DNA of 64,000 bases from Streptomyces sp. NBC_01241 (GCF_041435435.1 NZ_CP108494.1:992001-1056000); one strand, 5' to 3'. Positions 7,607-17,484 are shown, numbered from the stretch's first letter. A program made the numbers and translations. The notes: generated by a model not told the origin, from the sequence alone.

Positions 7607-10600
7607 CTACCGGACGTCGTAGGCGCGGGTGATGGTCTGGGTGACCGCGTTGCCGTTGGAGTCGGTGAGGGTGGCCTTCAGCATGACCTGCTTGCCGGCG
7701 GCGCCGGTGTGGTCGAGGACGGCCGTCCACTTGCCGTGCTGCTGCTCGGTCGGCGCCTGGGTCCAGGTGGCGCCGCCGTCGTAGGAGTAGGACAGCGAGA
7801 CCGCTGTGAACGTGCCCGGCGTGTACCCGGCGTGGCCCTCGGCCGACAGGCCGACCTTGATTCCGCTCTGCGCGGGCAGCGTGTTCATGCCGTCCACCGG
7901 CAGGTCATACGCCGGGAAGAGGATCGGCAGGCCGCGGGAGTAGACGTCCGGCTCCAGGTGGGAGCGGAAGTTCCAGGTGGTTTTGACAGCGGTGGAGCGC
8001 AGCCAGTTCCGGTCCGAGGTGTCGATCTTCTCCAGGTTCTGGGTGAGCTCGTACGCGGAGTCCTCAGCCGGAACCTTGAACGCGGCGTACGGATAGGTGC
8101 TTCTGGCGATCTCCTCGCCGTTGCGCTTCAGCAACAGGTTTCCGAGGTCGCCGAACGATCCGCCGTAGGACCAGTGGTCGCCGGAGCCGTCGAGCCAGAG
8201 CGCGTTCTGGAATCCGATCAGGTCGCCCTGCCGCTCGGCGGTCAGCATCAGCTTGCCGTCGGCGTCGCGCGGCGCGGCCGGCCGCAGGGGACCGCCGTAC
8301 CACTCCTCGGCACGCCGCTCTCCGGCCCGGTAGGTGCGCTCTTGGTCGTTCATGAACGCGGCAAACGGGAAGCTGGTCATCGCGCCGTGGTACCAGGCGT
8401 CGTCGCCGGTCGTGTAGTAGGCGGTGCGGGTACCGGGCACGTGGACGGAGCCGAACGGGCTCACGGGGACGTAGTTGCCGCTGCTACCGGTGGGGCGGAT
8501 GAACATCGCGTCGATGTAGTCGGCCTCCTTGCCCATGGCGTTCCAGGTTTCGGTGACCTGGGCCAGCTTGGAGTCCTCGGGCTTGTAGACCTGGTCGGAC
8601 TGCAGTGGACCCCGGGTCGGGAACGACAGGTTGTAGACGTAGGGCGAGCCGTCCTCGGAGCCGGTCGCGCGCCAGGTGGGCCGGAACTCGAAGGTGCCGT
8701 TCTCGGCACGTCCGTCGACGTCTGCGTAGAACTTCTGGATGGTGTTGCCGGCCATGAGCGATCCGGATATCTGCCAGGTGTCGTCCCACGTGCGGGCGTA
8801 GCTGAACGTGGTGTTGTTCACCGTCGAGGGCCGGTCGGTGTGCAGGCTCAGCTGGTGTGCCTTGCGAGCGTCGAGGACGACGGTGGTGTCATGGGTGATC
8901 CGCAGCTGCGGGCGCGCGAGGTAGCCGATGGATTCGGCTGCGTTGTTCGCGTCGTAGGTGGCCACGAAGCCGGCGAGGGCGTAGTCGCCCGGGCGCACGC
9001 TGTACGTCTGCTCGGTCGCGCCCTGGTTGCTGCGGCGCTCGCCCTTGTCGGTGTCGAGGCTGACCAGGTCCAGGGAGGAGGGGCCGGTCGCGGGCTTGCC
9101 GTTGCGGTCGATGACCTTGACCCGGAGGGTGACCGTTTCCGGCTGGACGTAGAGCGTGACCGGCACGGAGACGTGCGCATTGCTGCCGGTGGCCATGATG
9201 CGGCCGGTGACGGCACCGTACTGGGCGGCCTTGAGATGGGCGGTGGGGTCGATCCGCACCGGCACCTTGACGGTGGCCCCCGCGGGAACGGTCACCTTGC
9301 CCTGCTCCAGCTTGATGACGCCGGAGTTGACGTCGCTGCCGTCGTTGCCATGCACTTCGCTCACCTTGAGACTCAGGGCGAGGTCAGCGGCGCTGGTGTT
9401 GGTGAAGGGCACCTGCACGGTGGTGCGGTCCGAGGTGTCCTGCGGCCAGTTGTAACTGCCGCCCTGGACGGCGGGCGCGGAGAGCACCTTCTGGTGCACC
9501 GCCGCGGACACGTCGAGGACGCCGGCCCCGGTCTGGTCGGCGCCGGCGACCTTGCCGCCGGTGCGGGCGGAGGAGACCAGGGCGGCCTTGATCTGCTGCG
9601 CGGTCCAGTCCGGGTGGGCCTGGCGGACGATGGCCGCTGCGCCCGCGACGTGCGGGGTCGCCATGGAGGTGCCCGACATCGTCTGGTAGGCGTAGACGCC
9701 GCGTCCGCCCGCGTTGGCCGCCGAGATGTCGACGCCGGGGGCGGCGATCTCGGGCTTCAGGGTGTGGGTGACGGCCACCGGACCGCGGCTGGAGAACCAC
9801 GCGGTGGTGTCGTCGCGGTCGACAGCGCCGACGGTCAGCACGCCGGGCGCGCAGCCGGGCGAGGAGACGGTCTCGATGCCCGAGCCGGCGTTGCCGGCAG
9901 CGACGACGAACAGCGTGTGCGTGTTCTGCGAGAGCTGCTTCGCGGCCTCGGCCAGCGGGTCGGTGCAGTCGCCGATCGCGGGGTTGCCCAGGCTCATGGA
10001 GACGACATCGGCCTGCTGGCCGACGGCCCACTGCATACCCGCGATGATCCAGGAGCTTTGACCGTAGCCGCTGTCGTTGAGGACCTTGCCGATGAGCAGG
10101 GAGGTCCCGGGGGCCACGCCCTTCTTGCGGCCGTCGCTGACCGCTCCGGAACCGCCGACCGTGGAGGCGGTGTGGGTGCCGTGACCTACCCGGTCGTCGG
10201 TGCTGCGGGAGTCCGTGAAGTTCTTGGCCGCGGCGACCCGGCTCACCAGGTCCGGGTGCTCGGCGTCCACGCCCGTGTCCAGCACGGCGACCTTGGTGCC
10301 CTGGCCGTCGTAGCCCTCGGCCCAGGCCTCCGGCGCGTGCACCTGCTTGGTGGACCGGTCCAGCGTGGCCTTGACCTTGCTGTCCAGCCACAGCTTCTTC
10401 AACGTGGAGGCAGAACGTGAGCGGGTGTTGGTGACGTCCTGCCAGAAGGTAGCGGCAGTGTCCTTGCCGGCCTTGAGCGCGACGCCGTCCACAGCCGGGA
10501 GACTCAGGCCCCGCTCGGCCCCACGAGGGGCCGCCGGCGCGCTGTCGGCAACGTTCACATGGTTCTGGTAAGTGGCGATGAGCGGCAGCGTGTCGGTGTG

Positions 10601-10996
10601 TGTGTCGTCGTATCCCTGGCGGATGAGCCCAGTGACGTTGAACAGCTGCTCGTCGACCTTGCCCTCGGCGATCGCCCGGGAGGCGTCCTCCGGGTAGACG
10701 TAGAGGTCCTTGCCCATCTGAAAGGTCTGCACAATCGGCTGTGTGCCGTCCTCGCGGGGCAGCACGGCCGCCGAGCTGCGGCCCGACGTGTCCGTGGTCA
10801 CCAGCACCTTGTCGCCGGTGATGAGCGTGACCGCGACCTGCTTGCCGCCCGTTGCTGCGGCACCGCTGCCGATGATGGGCCTCTTTCCCGAGGCACCGTC
10901 AGGCGGCGTATCCGCCGCCCCGGAAGGCGCGACCGCAGTGACGGCCAGGACGGCGGCGGTCGCCGCGCCCAAGGTTATACGCGCTATGGGATGCAT
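7607..10996 (-). CDS. Secreted S8 family serine protease (subtilase), large multidomain
   Basis: An extracellular subtilisin-like protease of 1129 residues. A Sec signal peptide (MHPIARITLGAATAAVLAVT, cut near 25-28) is followed by a propeptide to about 215. The catalytic domain has Asp240 (VAVLDTGVD), His272 (GHGTHTAS), the oxyanion Asn369 (AAGNAG) and Ser444 (GTSMATPHVAG). After about 530 come some 600 residues of beta-rich C-terminal domains, probably for substrate or cell-wall contact. The ATG was chosen because GGGAG lies just upstream and the signal peptide begins there. Many streptomycetes carry similar 1100-residue subtilases. It is transcribed in the same direction as the regulator upstream, with 280 bases between. 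Confidence 0.93.
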   Translation of the reverse strand: MHPIARITLGAATAAVLAVTAVAPSGAADTPPDGASGKRPIIGSGAAATGGKQVAVTLITGDKVLVTTDTSGRSSAAVLPREDGTQPIVQTFQMGKDLYVYPEDASRAIAEGKVDEQLFNVTGLIRQGYDDTHTDTLPLIATYQNHVNVADSAPAAPRGAERGLSLPAVDGVALKAGKDTAATFWQDVTNTRSRSASTLKKLWLDSKVKATLDRSTKQVHAPEAWAEGYDGQGTKVAVLDTGVDAEHPDLVSRVAAAKNFTDSRSTDDRVGHGTHTASTVGGSGAVSDGRKKGVAPGTSLLIGKVLNDSGYGQSSWIIAGMQWAVGQQADVVSMSLGNPAIGDCTDPLAEAAKQLSQNTHTLFVVAAGNAGSGIETVSSPGCAPGVLTVGAVDRDDTTAWFSSRGPVAVTHTLKPEIAAPGVDISAANAGGRGVYAYQTMSGTSMATPHVAGAAAIVRQAHPDWTAQQIKAALVSSARTGGKVAGADQTGAGVLDVSAAVHQKVLSAPAVQGGSYNWPQDTSDRTTVQVPFTNTSAADLALSLKVSEVHGNDGSDVNSGVIKLEQGKVTVPAGATVKVPVRIDPTAHLKAAQYGAVTGRIMATGSNAHVSVPVTLYVQPETVTLRVKVIDRNGKPATGPSSLDLVSLDTDKGERRSNQGATEQTYSVRPGDYALAGFVATYDANNAAESIGYLARPQLRITHDTTVVLDARKAHQLSLHTDRPSTVNNTTFSYARTWDDTWQISGSLMAGNTIQKFYADVDGRAENGTFEFRPTWRATGSEDGSPYVYNLSFPTRGPLQSDQVYKPEDSKLAQVTETWNAMGKEADYIDAMFIRPTGSSGNYVPVSPFGSVHVPGTRTAYYTTGDDAWYHGAMTSFPFAAFMNDQERTYRAGERRAEEWYGGPLRPAAPRDADGKLMLTAERQGDLIGFQNALWLDGSGDHWSYGGSFGDLGNLLLKRNGEEIARSTYPYAAFKVPAEDSAYELTQNLEKIDTSDRNWLRSTAVKTTWNFRSHLEPDVYSRGLPILFPAYDLPVDGMNTLPAQSGIKVGLSAEGHAGYTPGTFTAVSLSYSYDGGATWTQAPTEQQHGKWTAVLDHTGAAGKQVMLKATLTDSNGNAVTQTITRAYDVR

Positions 10997-11276
10997 GAGT
11001 CTCCCTACTTGAACCGTGAACATGCCATGCTGCGGCTGCATCCTGGCAGACATACGGATCACGTAGGGTTGCTGCGCGTGACGGGTTTCCCACGTGGCGG
11101 AATTCCGTCACGCGGTCACATCAATGGGTTCGTCAGCTCGGTGGCTCTTCGGGTCGATAGGGACTCGGTCGGTACCCGCCGGCGGTGAAGCTGGACCCCG
11201 CCGGGAGTTGGCGGCCCTCCTCGCAGGGGGACCACCAACAGATGGAAGGTCCTCGGCTCTCAGGCCGAAGAGGAGG

Positions 11277-12305
11277 TCAAAGCCAGCCCGCACGTGCAGC
11301 GTGCCATCCGAGTTGCAGGCGCGACTCCACTCCGGCAAGGTCCATCAGGCGGCGTATCCGGCGCTCCACGGTGCGTATGGAAAGTCCGAGTTGCGATGCC
11401 GTCCGCCGGTCGGAGATCCCTGCCAGCAGCAGGGCGAGGACCTCCAGTTCCTCCTCGGTCGGCTGCTCATCGGCTGCCGACTTCTCGTGCACGCCCGTGG
11501 TGCTGGTATACATCGGCCGGGCCTGGGCCCATTCCTTCTCGAAGAGATGGACCAGGGCCGTCAGCAGGCCGCTGTGGTGCACCACGATTGCGCTCGGCTC
11601 ACCGCCGGAGTCCGCCATGTCCAGTGGCACCATGGCGCGCTCCCGGTCCGACACAACCATCTTCAGCGGCAGCGAATCGACCAGGCGAAGCTCGATGCCT
11701 GCCGTGACGGCCGCCCGCACGTCCCGCACGACGTCGTGACTGTCGAGGTAGTTCTTGGCAGCCACGACCCGGAAGTCGACCCCGCGGTCCAGCGCGGAAC
11801 TCTCCGACGTGTCGGTATCCTCGCGCGGCACCGCGATGGGCTCGCCGACGAGGAAGACGAGCAACTCCCGCTGGGCGCCGCGCTGCAGTTGGTGGAACCG
11901 GTGTGCGACCTGCTCCACGCCGACGACCACCTCCACGACACCGCCCGCGGTGTGTGCGGCGGTAGTGCGGTACTGCTCGGTCAGCATCGAGAACGCGGTC
12001 TCGGCCTGGTGCAGTGCGTTGCGCTGCTCGACGAGGAGCGGGGCCAGGGCCACCGAGGGCGGTGTGAGCCGGTAGTGGGCAGGCTGGAGGCCGGCCTCGC
12101 GATCGGCCGAGTCGGGTGCCTCACTCCCGGCCTCGGTGGCGACGGCCACCAGGCCGCGCGCCGCCAGGTCAAGGAGGATCCGCACGCTCTCGGCCTTCTC
12201 GAGTCCGGTCTGCCGGGCGAGGTCCTGCGCGGAGGCTGTCGGGCGGGCCAGAAGTGCTGTGTAGATGGCCTCTTCGGCCGGACCCAATCCCAGCGCCTGC
12301 AGCAT
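11277..12305 (-). CDS. TrmB/LuxR-type transcriptional regulator
   Basis: A 342-residue regulator with two DNA-binding regions. The N-terminal TrmB-like winged helix is at about 1-60 (LGLGPAEEAIYTALLARPTA, then ASAQDLARQTG). The middle holds a phospholipase D-like or sensor-type region. A LuxR helix-turn-helix lies at the C-terminus (LALLLAGISDRRTASQLGLS, then IRTVERRI). AGGAGG precedes the ATG by about six bases. This architecture is common in Streptomyces and the ligands are unknown. It lies directly upstream of the secreted protease on the same strand and may control it, but no operator was identified. Confidence 0.8.
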   Translation of the reverse strand: MLQALGLGPAEEAIYTALLARPTASAQDLARQTGLEKAESVRILLDLAARGLVAVATEAGSEAPDSADREAGLQPAHYRLTPPSVALAPLLVEQRNALHQAETAFSMLTEQYRTTAAHTAGGVVEVVVGVEQVAHRFHQLQRGAQRELLVFLVGEPIAVPREDTDTSESSALDRGVDFRVVAAKNYLDSHDVVRDVRAAVTAGIELRLVDSLPLKMVVSDRERAMVPLDMADSGGEPSAIVVHHSGLLTALVHLFEKEWAQARPMYTSTTGVHEKSAADEQPTEEELEVLALLLAGISDRRTASQLGLSIRTVERRIRRLMDLAGVESRLQLGWHAARAGWL

Positions 12306-12579
12306 CCGGCTCCTCCTCGGACAGCCACCGTGTCCGGCCCTGGCGCAGCTCGCGTGCACCGAGTGGATTCTTCTCAGCCGAACCCTATCCCTCTGTCAGG
12401 TTGCCGCCATTGGCTGTTTACCTGGTCGGCACCCGGCCAGGATTCCGGTCTCCCGGGCCGGTCTGCTCGAAAGTCGACGTGCGCGAGGTCTTGATGCCGC
12501 TCCTCGCCCGCGAACCCCACTGGCACCGACCGCCCCGGACCCCTACTGATCACCGACAAGGCGGGCCGGCTCCCCCGCG

Positions 12580-13050
12580 GGTCAGCGCGGCAACTTCGGG
12601 CAGACCAACTATGCGGCTGCCAAAGCCGGAATCGCTGCCATGGTGCGCACCTGGGCGCTGGAGCTGGCGCGCGCCGGTATCACCGCCAACGCGGTCATAC
12701 CGGTCGCCGCCACCGCGATGACGAAGACCATTCCGGCCTTCGCCCCGCACATCGAGGCGCTGGAGGTGGAGGGCACCGCGTTCCCCGACACCCTGCGCAA
12801 GGGCGAGGGATTCGGCACCCCCGAGGACGTGGCCGGCCTCATCGCCTTTCTCGCTTCGGACGCCTCGGCAGGCATCACCGGTCAGTGCATCGGCGTCGGC
12901 GGCGACAAGCTCGCTCTCTGGTCGCACCCGCAGGAGGTCACCGGGGCCTACACGGACGGTGGCTGGAGCGCGGACGCTGTCGCGGCGGCTTGGCCGAGCG
13001 TTTTCGCCCGGTCCGAGCAGACCTACGGCATCCCGGCGCCGCGGCTGTGA
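12580..13050 (+). pseudogene. Short-chain dehydrogenase (FabG-like), N-terminally truncated
   Basis: The frame picks up inside an SDR at GQRGNFGQTNYAAAKAGIAA, with the catalytic Tyr and Lys of YxxxK. It runs on through the second half of the fold (NAVIPVAATAMT, GTPEDVAGLIAFLASDAS, ITGQ). The Rossmann half with the TGxxxGxG motif and the catalytic Ser is missing, so the gene cannot make an active enzyme. The last codons overlap the GTG of the amidohydrolase fragment, as in an intact operon. Upstream sequence (12306-12579) shows no start or homology. Confidence 0.8.
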
Positions 13051-13208
13051 CCGGCACCGCGGCCGCGAACGGCACCAGTGGGCCGGACCCGGCCGAACTC
13101 ACCGCTATCGACATGCACGTCCACGCCGAGGTGTCCACGCGGGGCACGACCTCACTCTCTACCGAACTCGACAGCGCCGCCGGCGCGTACTTCAAGGCGG
13201 AGCACCGC
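13047..13208 (+). pseudogene. Amidohydrolase-2 family protein, 5' fragment
   Basis: GTG 13047 overlaps the SDR stop. The first 54 codons read as the start of an amidohydrolase: AIDMHVHAEVSTRGTTSLS with the metal-binding HxH, then AAGAYFKAEHR. After residue 54 family resemblance stops abruptly and TnpB-element sequence begins. The remaining roughly 300 residues are absent from the window. Metal-dependent hydrolases of this type sit beside SDR, CoA-ligase and MaoC genes in actinobacterial catabolic clusters, which matches the fragments on either side. Confidence 0.7.
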
Positions 13209-14954
13209 GTCCTGTCGGCGGGTTCACCGAGTGGGAACGGAAGTTCTGGGGTCGAATGGGTGACCTTGGCGTCTGCTGCTCGTTGGGCTGGGTAGTGGTT
13301 GTCCGGTCTCGTGGGAGGGGGTGTTGTGGTGGGTGGTGTGCGGGAGTTGGCGGCATCCTTCGTGGTGCCCGGGCCGTGCGGGGTGGCGGTCCGGGACCGT
13401 CTCAAGCACCTCACGCCCCAGGACGAGATAGTCCTACGCGCGGTCGGTGAGCATCAGGGCCGTCTGGCTTCCCGTGATCTCAGGACCCGCTGTGCGGATG
13501 GTCTGGAGCACAGCGCGGACACCTGGGCGTCGCGTAAGCGGGACCTGACCGCGCAGTCGTCGTCGCGGATCGCGGGTGCGATCACCAAGGCCACGCACGA
13601 TCAGTGGGCACTGGCCCGCCGTTGCCAGGCAGCGCACATCCAGACGCTGGAAGCCGGGATCAGGACGCTGCGGCACCGCCTGTCCCTCCCCATCGGCGCG
13701 AGGGGCACCAAGCGGGCAGCCGGCGGCTACCGCTCCCGGAGTGAGTGGTTTGGCAAGTCCCGACGCCTCGCCGCACTGGAGGCACGGCATGCGGCCGTTG
13801 TCGCCGACCGGCAGGCCGGACGTGTCCGCGTGGTACGGGGCGGCAGACGTCTCCTCAACACCCGCCACCACCTCGCCCAGGCCCAGCTGACCGAAGGCCA
13901 GTGGCGGGAACGCTGGGATGCGGAACGCTGGTTCATCGCCGCCGACGGCGAGTCGGGCAAGCGGCTCGGGAACGAGACCATCCGCGTCACCCCGGACGGT
14001 GAAGTGTCCATCAAGCTGCCCGCCCCGCTCGCGCACCTGGCCAACGCCAAGCACGGCCGGTACACCCTCAACTCGACCGCGGGGTTTGCGCACCGGGGCC
14101 AGGAGTGGGCCGATCGCATTGTCGCGAACCGGGCCGTGGCCTACCGCATCCACCTCGACGTGGACCGTGGCCGCTGGTACCTGACCGCGTCCTGGCAACG
14201 CCCCATCGTCCAGACCATCCCGCTGGAAACCGCCCGCGCCCGGGGCGTGATCGGCGTCGACACCAACGCCGACCACTTCGCCGCCTACCACCTCGACCCA
14301 CACGGCAACCCCATCGGCGAGCCCCGGCGGTTCTTCTACGACCTGTCCGGCACCACCACGCACCGCGACGCCCAGATCGGCCACGCCCTGACCCGCCTGA
14401 TCAACTGGGCCAAGCACGTCGGGGTCGCCGCAATCGGCATCGAAGACCTCGACTTCACCGCCGAGAAAACGCGGGAGAAACATGGCCGCAAGAAGCGGTT
14501 CCGGCAGCTGATCTCCGGCATCCCGACCGGCAGAGTCAAGGCCCGGCTCGTTTCCATGGCCGCCGAACAGGGCCTGAGTATTGTCGCGGTCGACCCCGCC
14601 TACACCTCGATGTGGGGTGCCCAGCACTGGCAGAAGCCACTGGCCACCCCCAAGCGAAAGATGTCCCGTCATGATGCTGCCGGCATCGCGATCGGACGAC
14701 GCGCCCTCGGATACCCGGTCCGGCGTCGGACGGCACCGCCCCCACACGACCGGAGAGATCGTGCGGGGCATCGGACCGCCCAGGCCCCACCAGGCACCCG
14801 AGGACGTGACGGAACCCGCCCACCCGCAACGGACCACGCCCCCAGAGGCGTGCCGCCGAACGGGACGAGAAAGCGGGGACCGAGTGCATCCAACACCGTT
14901 CGGGATGCGCCCAGTACACATCGGTGGGTCCAGGACTCACTCATGCACACTGGC
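13209..14954 (+). mobile_element. IS605/IS1341-like TnpB element, right end lost
   Basis: The left boundary is where the amidohydrolase homology stops; the exact left end is uncertain. There is no tnpA. The element's right end is cut by the IS630 element, whose TA target site forms part of the tnpB stop codon. In TnpB elements the right end encodes the 3' part of the guide RNA, so this copy has probably lost its natural guide. Confidence 0.6.
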
Positions 14955-14957
14955 TAG
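13326..14957 (+). CDS. tnpB: TnpB-type RuvC nuclease without recognisable zinc ribbon
   Basis: About 543 residues; the start is uncertain (GTG 13326, or 13311 or TTG 13299 upstream). The RuvC triad is visible: Asp312 ([10 protein letters not shown]), Glu373 (GIEDLDF) and Asp450 ([11 protein letters not shown]). Between the second and third motifs typical TnpB proteins carry a CxxC...CxxC zinc ribbon after VDPxYTS. Here the sequence is [19 protein letters not shown] with no cysteine, a variant I recall from other Streptomyces copies. The arginine-rich tail ends at the IS630 insertion: the TAG stop is the target TA plus the first base of the insert, so the tail has probably lost a few residues. 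Confidence 0.8.
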   Translation: MVGGVRELAASFVVPGPCGVAVRDRLKHLTPQDEIVLRAVGEHQGRLASRDLRTRCADGLEHSADTWASRKRDLTAQSSSRIAGAITKATHDQWALARRCQAAHIQTLEAGIRTLRHRLSLPIGARGTKRAAGGYRSRSEWFGKSRRLAALEARHAAVVADRQAGRVRVVRGGRRLLNTRHHLAQAQLTEGQWRERWDAERWFIAADGESGKRLGNETIRVTPDGEVSIKLPAPLAHLANAKHGRYTLNSTAGFAHRGQEWADRIVANRAVAYRIHLDVDRGRWYLTASWQRPIVQTIPLETARARGVIGVDTNADHFAAYHLDPHGNPIGEPRRFFYDLSGTTTHRDAQIGHALTRLINWAKHVGVAAIGIEDLDFTAEKTREKHGRKKRFRQLISGIPTGRVKARLVSMAAEQGLSIVAVDPAYTSMWGAQHWQKPLATPKRKMSRHDAAGIAIGRRALGYPVRRRTAPPPHDRRDRAGHRTAQAPPGTRGRDGTRPPATDHAPRGVPPNGTRKRGPSASNTVRDAPSTHRWVQDSLMHTG

Positions 14958-14976
14958 TGTCCTGCGCCGGAGATCC
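14957..14976 (+). repeat. IS630 left terminal inverted repeat
   Basis: GTGTCCTGCGCCGGAGATCC, an exact inverted match to the right end, directly after TA. Confidence 0.93.
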
Positions 14977-14991
14977 ATCGTTAGTTCCTGT

Positions 14992-16113
14992 ATGAGTGTT
15001 TCTGCGGGTGTGCCCGCACCGCGTCGTGGTCCGAAGCTGGAACCGTTGTTGTTGTCCGTTGACGAGCGTGCGGTGTTGGAGCGTTGGGCCCGGCGGGCGA
15101 CGTCTGCGCAGGCGGTGGCGTTACGGGCGCGGATCGTGCTGGCGTGTGCAGGTCCTGACGTTCCGCCGATTGTTGTGGTGGCGCGGGATCTTCGGGTAGC
15201 GGCGGATACGGTCCGCAAGTGGCGCCGGCGGTTCCTGGCCGCCCGGCTGGACGGGTTGGTGGACGAGCCCCGGCCGGGCCGGCCGCCCACCATCAGCGTC
15301 GACCAGGTGGAGGCCGTCGTGGTCAGCACGTTGGAGGAGATGCCGAAGAACGCCACTCACTGGTCGCGCAAGTCGATGGCCGACCGCAGTGGGCTGTCGA
15401 AGTCGACCGTGGGCCGAATCTGGCGGAAGTTCCATCTCAAGCCTCATCTGACGGACACCTTCAAACTGTCGACGGACCCCTTGTTCGTGGAGAAGGTCTA
15501 CGACGTGGTCGGGCTGTACTTCAATCCGCCCGAAGGGGCGGTAGTGCTGTCGGTGGACGAGAAGTCGCAGATCCAGGCGCTGGACCGGTCTCAGCCGGTG
15601 CTGCCGATGATGCCGGGCATGCCCGAGCGTCGCACCCACGACTACGTCCGTAACGGTCTGACTACCCTCTTCGCGGCCTTCGACGTCGCGACCGGCGAAG
15701 TCATCACCTCGCTGCACCGTCGGCACCGGGCAGCGGAGTTCAAGAAGTTTCTCATCAAGATCGAAAAGGAGGTTCCCGGGCATCTCCAGGTCCACCTGAT
15801 CTGCGATAACTACGGCACCCACAAGACGCCCGCCATCAAGGCGTGGCTGGCCAAACACCCCCGGTTCCAACTGCACTTCACCCCTACCGGTTCGTCCTGG
15901 ATCAATCAGGTGGAGAGGTGGTTCGGCTTCCTCGCCGACCAGAAGATCCGCCGCGGCTCCCACAAAAGCGTGCGTTCCCTGGAAGCCGACATCCGTGCGT
16001 GGGTCAAGGAGTGGAACGAAAACCCAACACCGTTCATCTGGACCAAGACGGCCGAGGAGATCCTCGACTCCCTCGCCCGCTTCTGCCGACGGATCTCCGG
16101 CGCAGGACACTAG
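14992..16113 (+). CDS. IS630 family transposase
   Basis: 373 residues, full length. The N-terminal half has homeodomain-like helix-turn-helix segments ([15 protein letters not shown] and [15 protein letters not shown]). The DDE catalytic core has Asp189 ([17 protein letters not shown]), Asp272 ([10 protein letters not shown]) and Glu308 ([11 protein letters not shown]), with the 35-residue spacing typical of IS630. The TAG stop is made from the flanking TA target site plus the next base, so the gene spans the element to its very end. It appears able to transpose. Confidence 0.93.
   Translation: MSVSAGVPAPRRGPKLEPLLLSVDERAVLERWARRATSAQAVALRARIVLACAGPDVPPIVVVARDLRVAADTVRKWRRRFLAARLDGLVDEPRPGRPPTISVDQVEAVVVSTLEEMPKNATHWSRKSMADRSGLSKSTVGRIWRKFHLKPHLTDTFKLSTDPLFVEKVYDVVGLYFNPPEGAVVLSVDEKSQIQALDRSQPVLPMMPGMPERRTHDYVRNGLTTLFAAFDVATGEVITSLHRRHRAAEFKKFLIKIEKEVPGHLQVHLICDNYGTHKTPAIKAWLAKHPRFQLHFTPTGSSWINQVERWFGFLADQKIRRGSHKSVRSLEADIRAWVKEWNENPTPFIWTKTAEEILDSLARFCRRISGAGH
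16091..16110 (-). repeat. IS630 right terminal inverted repeat
   Basis: GGATCTCCGGCGCAGGACAC, the exact reverse complement of the left repeat, followed by TA. Confidence 0.93.
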
Positions 16114-16655
16114 GAACGGTTCCGCACTTCTTTACAGATGTCCGCGTCCGGAACGCGGCGGGCGAGGACACGGCACCGGACGAGAAGGGCGAGGTCGTCG
16201 TATCGGGCCCGAACGTCACGCCCGGCTACTGGAATCTTCCGGAGGAGAGCCGCGCGGCCTTCACCGAGGACGGCTGGTTCCGGTCCGGCGACGTGGCGCT
16301 CGTCGACGAATGCGGCTATGTGCATCTGGTCGACCGCCTCAAGGACGTGATCATCTCGGGTGGGGAGAACATCTACCCCGCCGAGGCCGAGGAGGCGCTC
16401 CTCGAACATCCGGACGTCATCGAATGCGCGGTCTTCGGCGTGCCCGACCCCAAATGGGGCGAGGTCGGCCGGGCCGTGGTCGTCCTGTCTCCCGGCTCCA
16501 CCGCGGCCGAGACCGAACTCCTCGCCCATCTGAACGGCCGACTGGCCCGCTACAAGATTCCCCGGACCTTTCGCCTCCTGCCCGGCACGCCGCTGCCACG
16601 CAACGCCACCGGAAAGCTGCTCAAGGGCGTCATCCGGTCCGAATTCGGCGACTGA
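16113..16655 (+). pseudogene. Acyl-CoA synthetase (AMP-binding), 3' fragment
   Basis: Starting at the first base after the IS630 TA, the frame reads VPHFFTDVRV, GEVVVSGPNVTPGYW, DGWFRSGDVA, VDRLKDVIISGGENIYPAE and PRNATGKLLKG. These are the A5-A10 motifs and C-terminal domain of a fatty-acid/aryl-CoA ligase, including the A10 lysine. Only about 180 of the usual 500 residues remain; the ATP-binding P-loop region is gone. It was presumably part of one operon with the SDR and amidohydrolase fragments upstream. Confidence 0.85.
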
Positions 16656-16700
16656 CCGCCCCTCATCGACAGAATTCCTCTCAGCACCCTGGAGTACCCC

Positions 16701-17156
16701 ATGCCCCTCACCGTCAACGGAATCGACGAGATCAAGGCCCAGGCCGGAGCCGATCTCGGCCACAGCGGCTGGCTGGAGATCCTCCAGCCGCGCGTGAACA
16801 CCTTCGCCGACGCCACCGGCGACCACCAGTGGATCCACACCGATGTCGAGCGCGCCAAGGACGGCCCTTTCGGCGGGACCATCGCCCACGGCTACCTCAC
16901 GCTCTCCCTCCTGATCCCCCTGTGGAGCGAGCTGCTGCAGGTCGAGGGCGTCTCGATGGCCGTCAACTACGGTCTGAACAAGGTCCGTTTCCCCTCGCCC
17001 GTGCGGGTCGGCGCGAAGGTCCGCGCCCACGGCCGGATCGTGTCCGTGGAAGAGGTCAAGGGCGGGGTCGAGGTCGTCGTCGACCTGACCGTGGAGATCG
17101 ATGGCTCGGAGAAGCCCGCCTGCGTCGCCCAGGCGGTATACAGGTTCTACGCCTGA
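16701..17156 (+). CDS. MaoC-family (R)-enoyl-CoA hydratase
   Basis: 151 residues with the single hot-dog fold and the hydratase-2 motif FADATGDHQWIHTD followed by GPFGGTIAHGYLTLS. The Asp and His of ATGDHQ/H are the expected catalytic pair. It hydrates trans-2-enoyl-CoA thioesters. CTGGAG lies upstream of the ATG. It is the only intact gene of the catabolic cluster interrupted by the mobile elements and lies 45 bases downstream of the ligase remnant, so it may have lost its promoter or be read from inside the IS. Confidence 0.88.
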   Translation: MPLTVNGIDEIKAQAGADLGHSGWLEILQPRVNTFADATGDHQWIHTDVERAKDGPFGGTIAHGYLTLSLLIPLWSELLQVEGVSMAVNYGLNKVRFPSPVRVGAKVRAHGRIVSVEEVKGGVEVVVDLTVEIDGSEKPACVAQAVYRFYA

Positions 17157-17165
17157 GTCGTACGA

Positions 17166-17206
17166 CGAGCCCGAGGGGTGCCCACCAAAGCCGCCCCTCG
17201 GGCTCG
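17166..17206 (+). terminator. Strong hairpin after MaoC gene
   Basis: CGAGCCCGAGGGG and its exact complement CCCCTCGGGCTCG form a perfect 13-bp stem with a 15-base loop, nine bases after the stop codon. The rest of the 17157-17566 gap holds no gene; it contains the operator at 17485. Confidence 0.85.
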
Positions 17207-17484
17207 CCCCCCTCATCGTCGCTCCCCTGCAGGCATGCCGCCGCGTACAGCACGAACTCAGGGGCGAAGATGCAGCCACTGTCCCGTCATGCCGGCACCG
17301 AAGAGCGGCAGCGTCGCGGCGGCATCTGGCACGTCGGTCGACAAAGCCGTCCGTACGGGGCGAGCCGGACGTCCGTCGACATCGCACACACAGAGCCGTC
17401 CCCGACGATCAACCGCAGCGACAGCACGGCGCCCCCGGCCGTCTGCACCCCACCACTCTTCGGCCCCTCACTGGACGCGCCTTA

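Larger units (their letters stand above)
14955..16112 (+). mobile_element. Complete IS630-family insertion sequence
   Basis: The element runs 14957-16110 (1154 bases) with perfect 20-base terminal inverted repeats: GTGTCCTGCGCCGGAGATCC on the left and its complement on the right. It is flanked on both sides by TA, the target duplication of IS630/Tc1-mariner elements. It is inserted at the 3' end of the TnpB element. The sequence to its right is not the rest of that element but the inside of an acyl-CoA ligase gene. Confidence 0.93.

Noticed and set aside
7556..10420. A 954-codon open frame on the plus strand
   Set aside because: It is antisense to the S8 protease. High-GC coding DNA keeps the opposite frame open; the protein is Val/Gly/Arg-rich with no recognisable domain.
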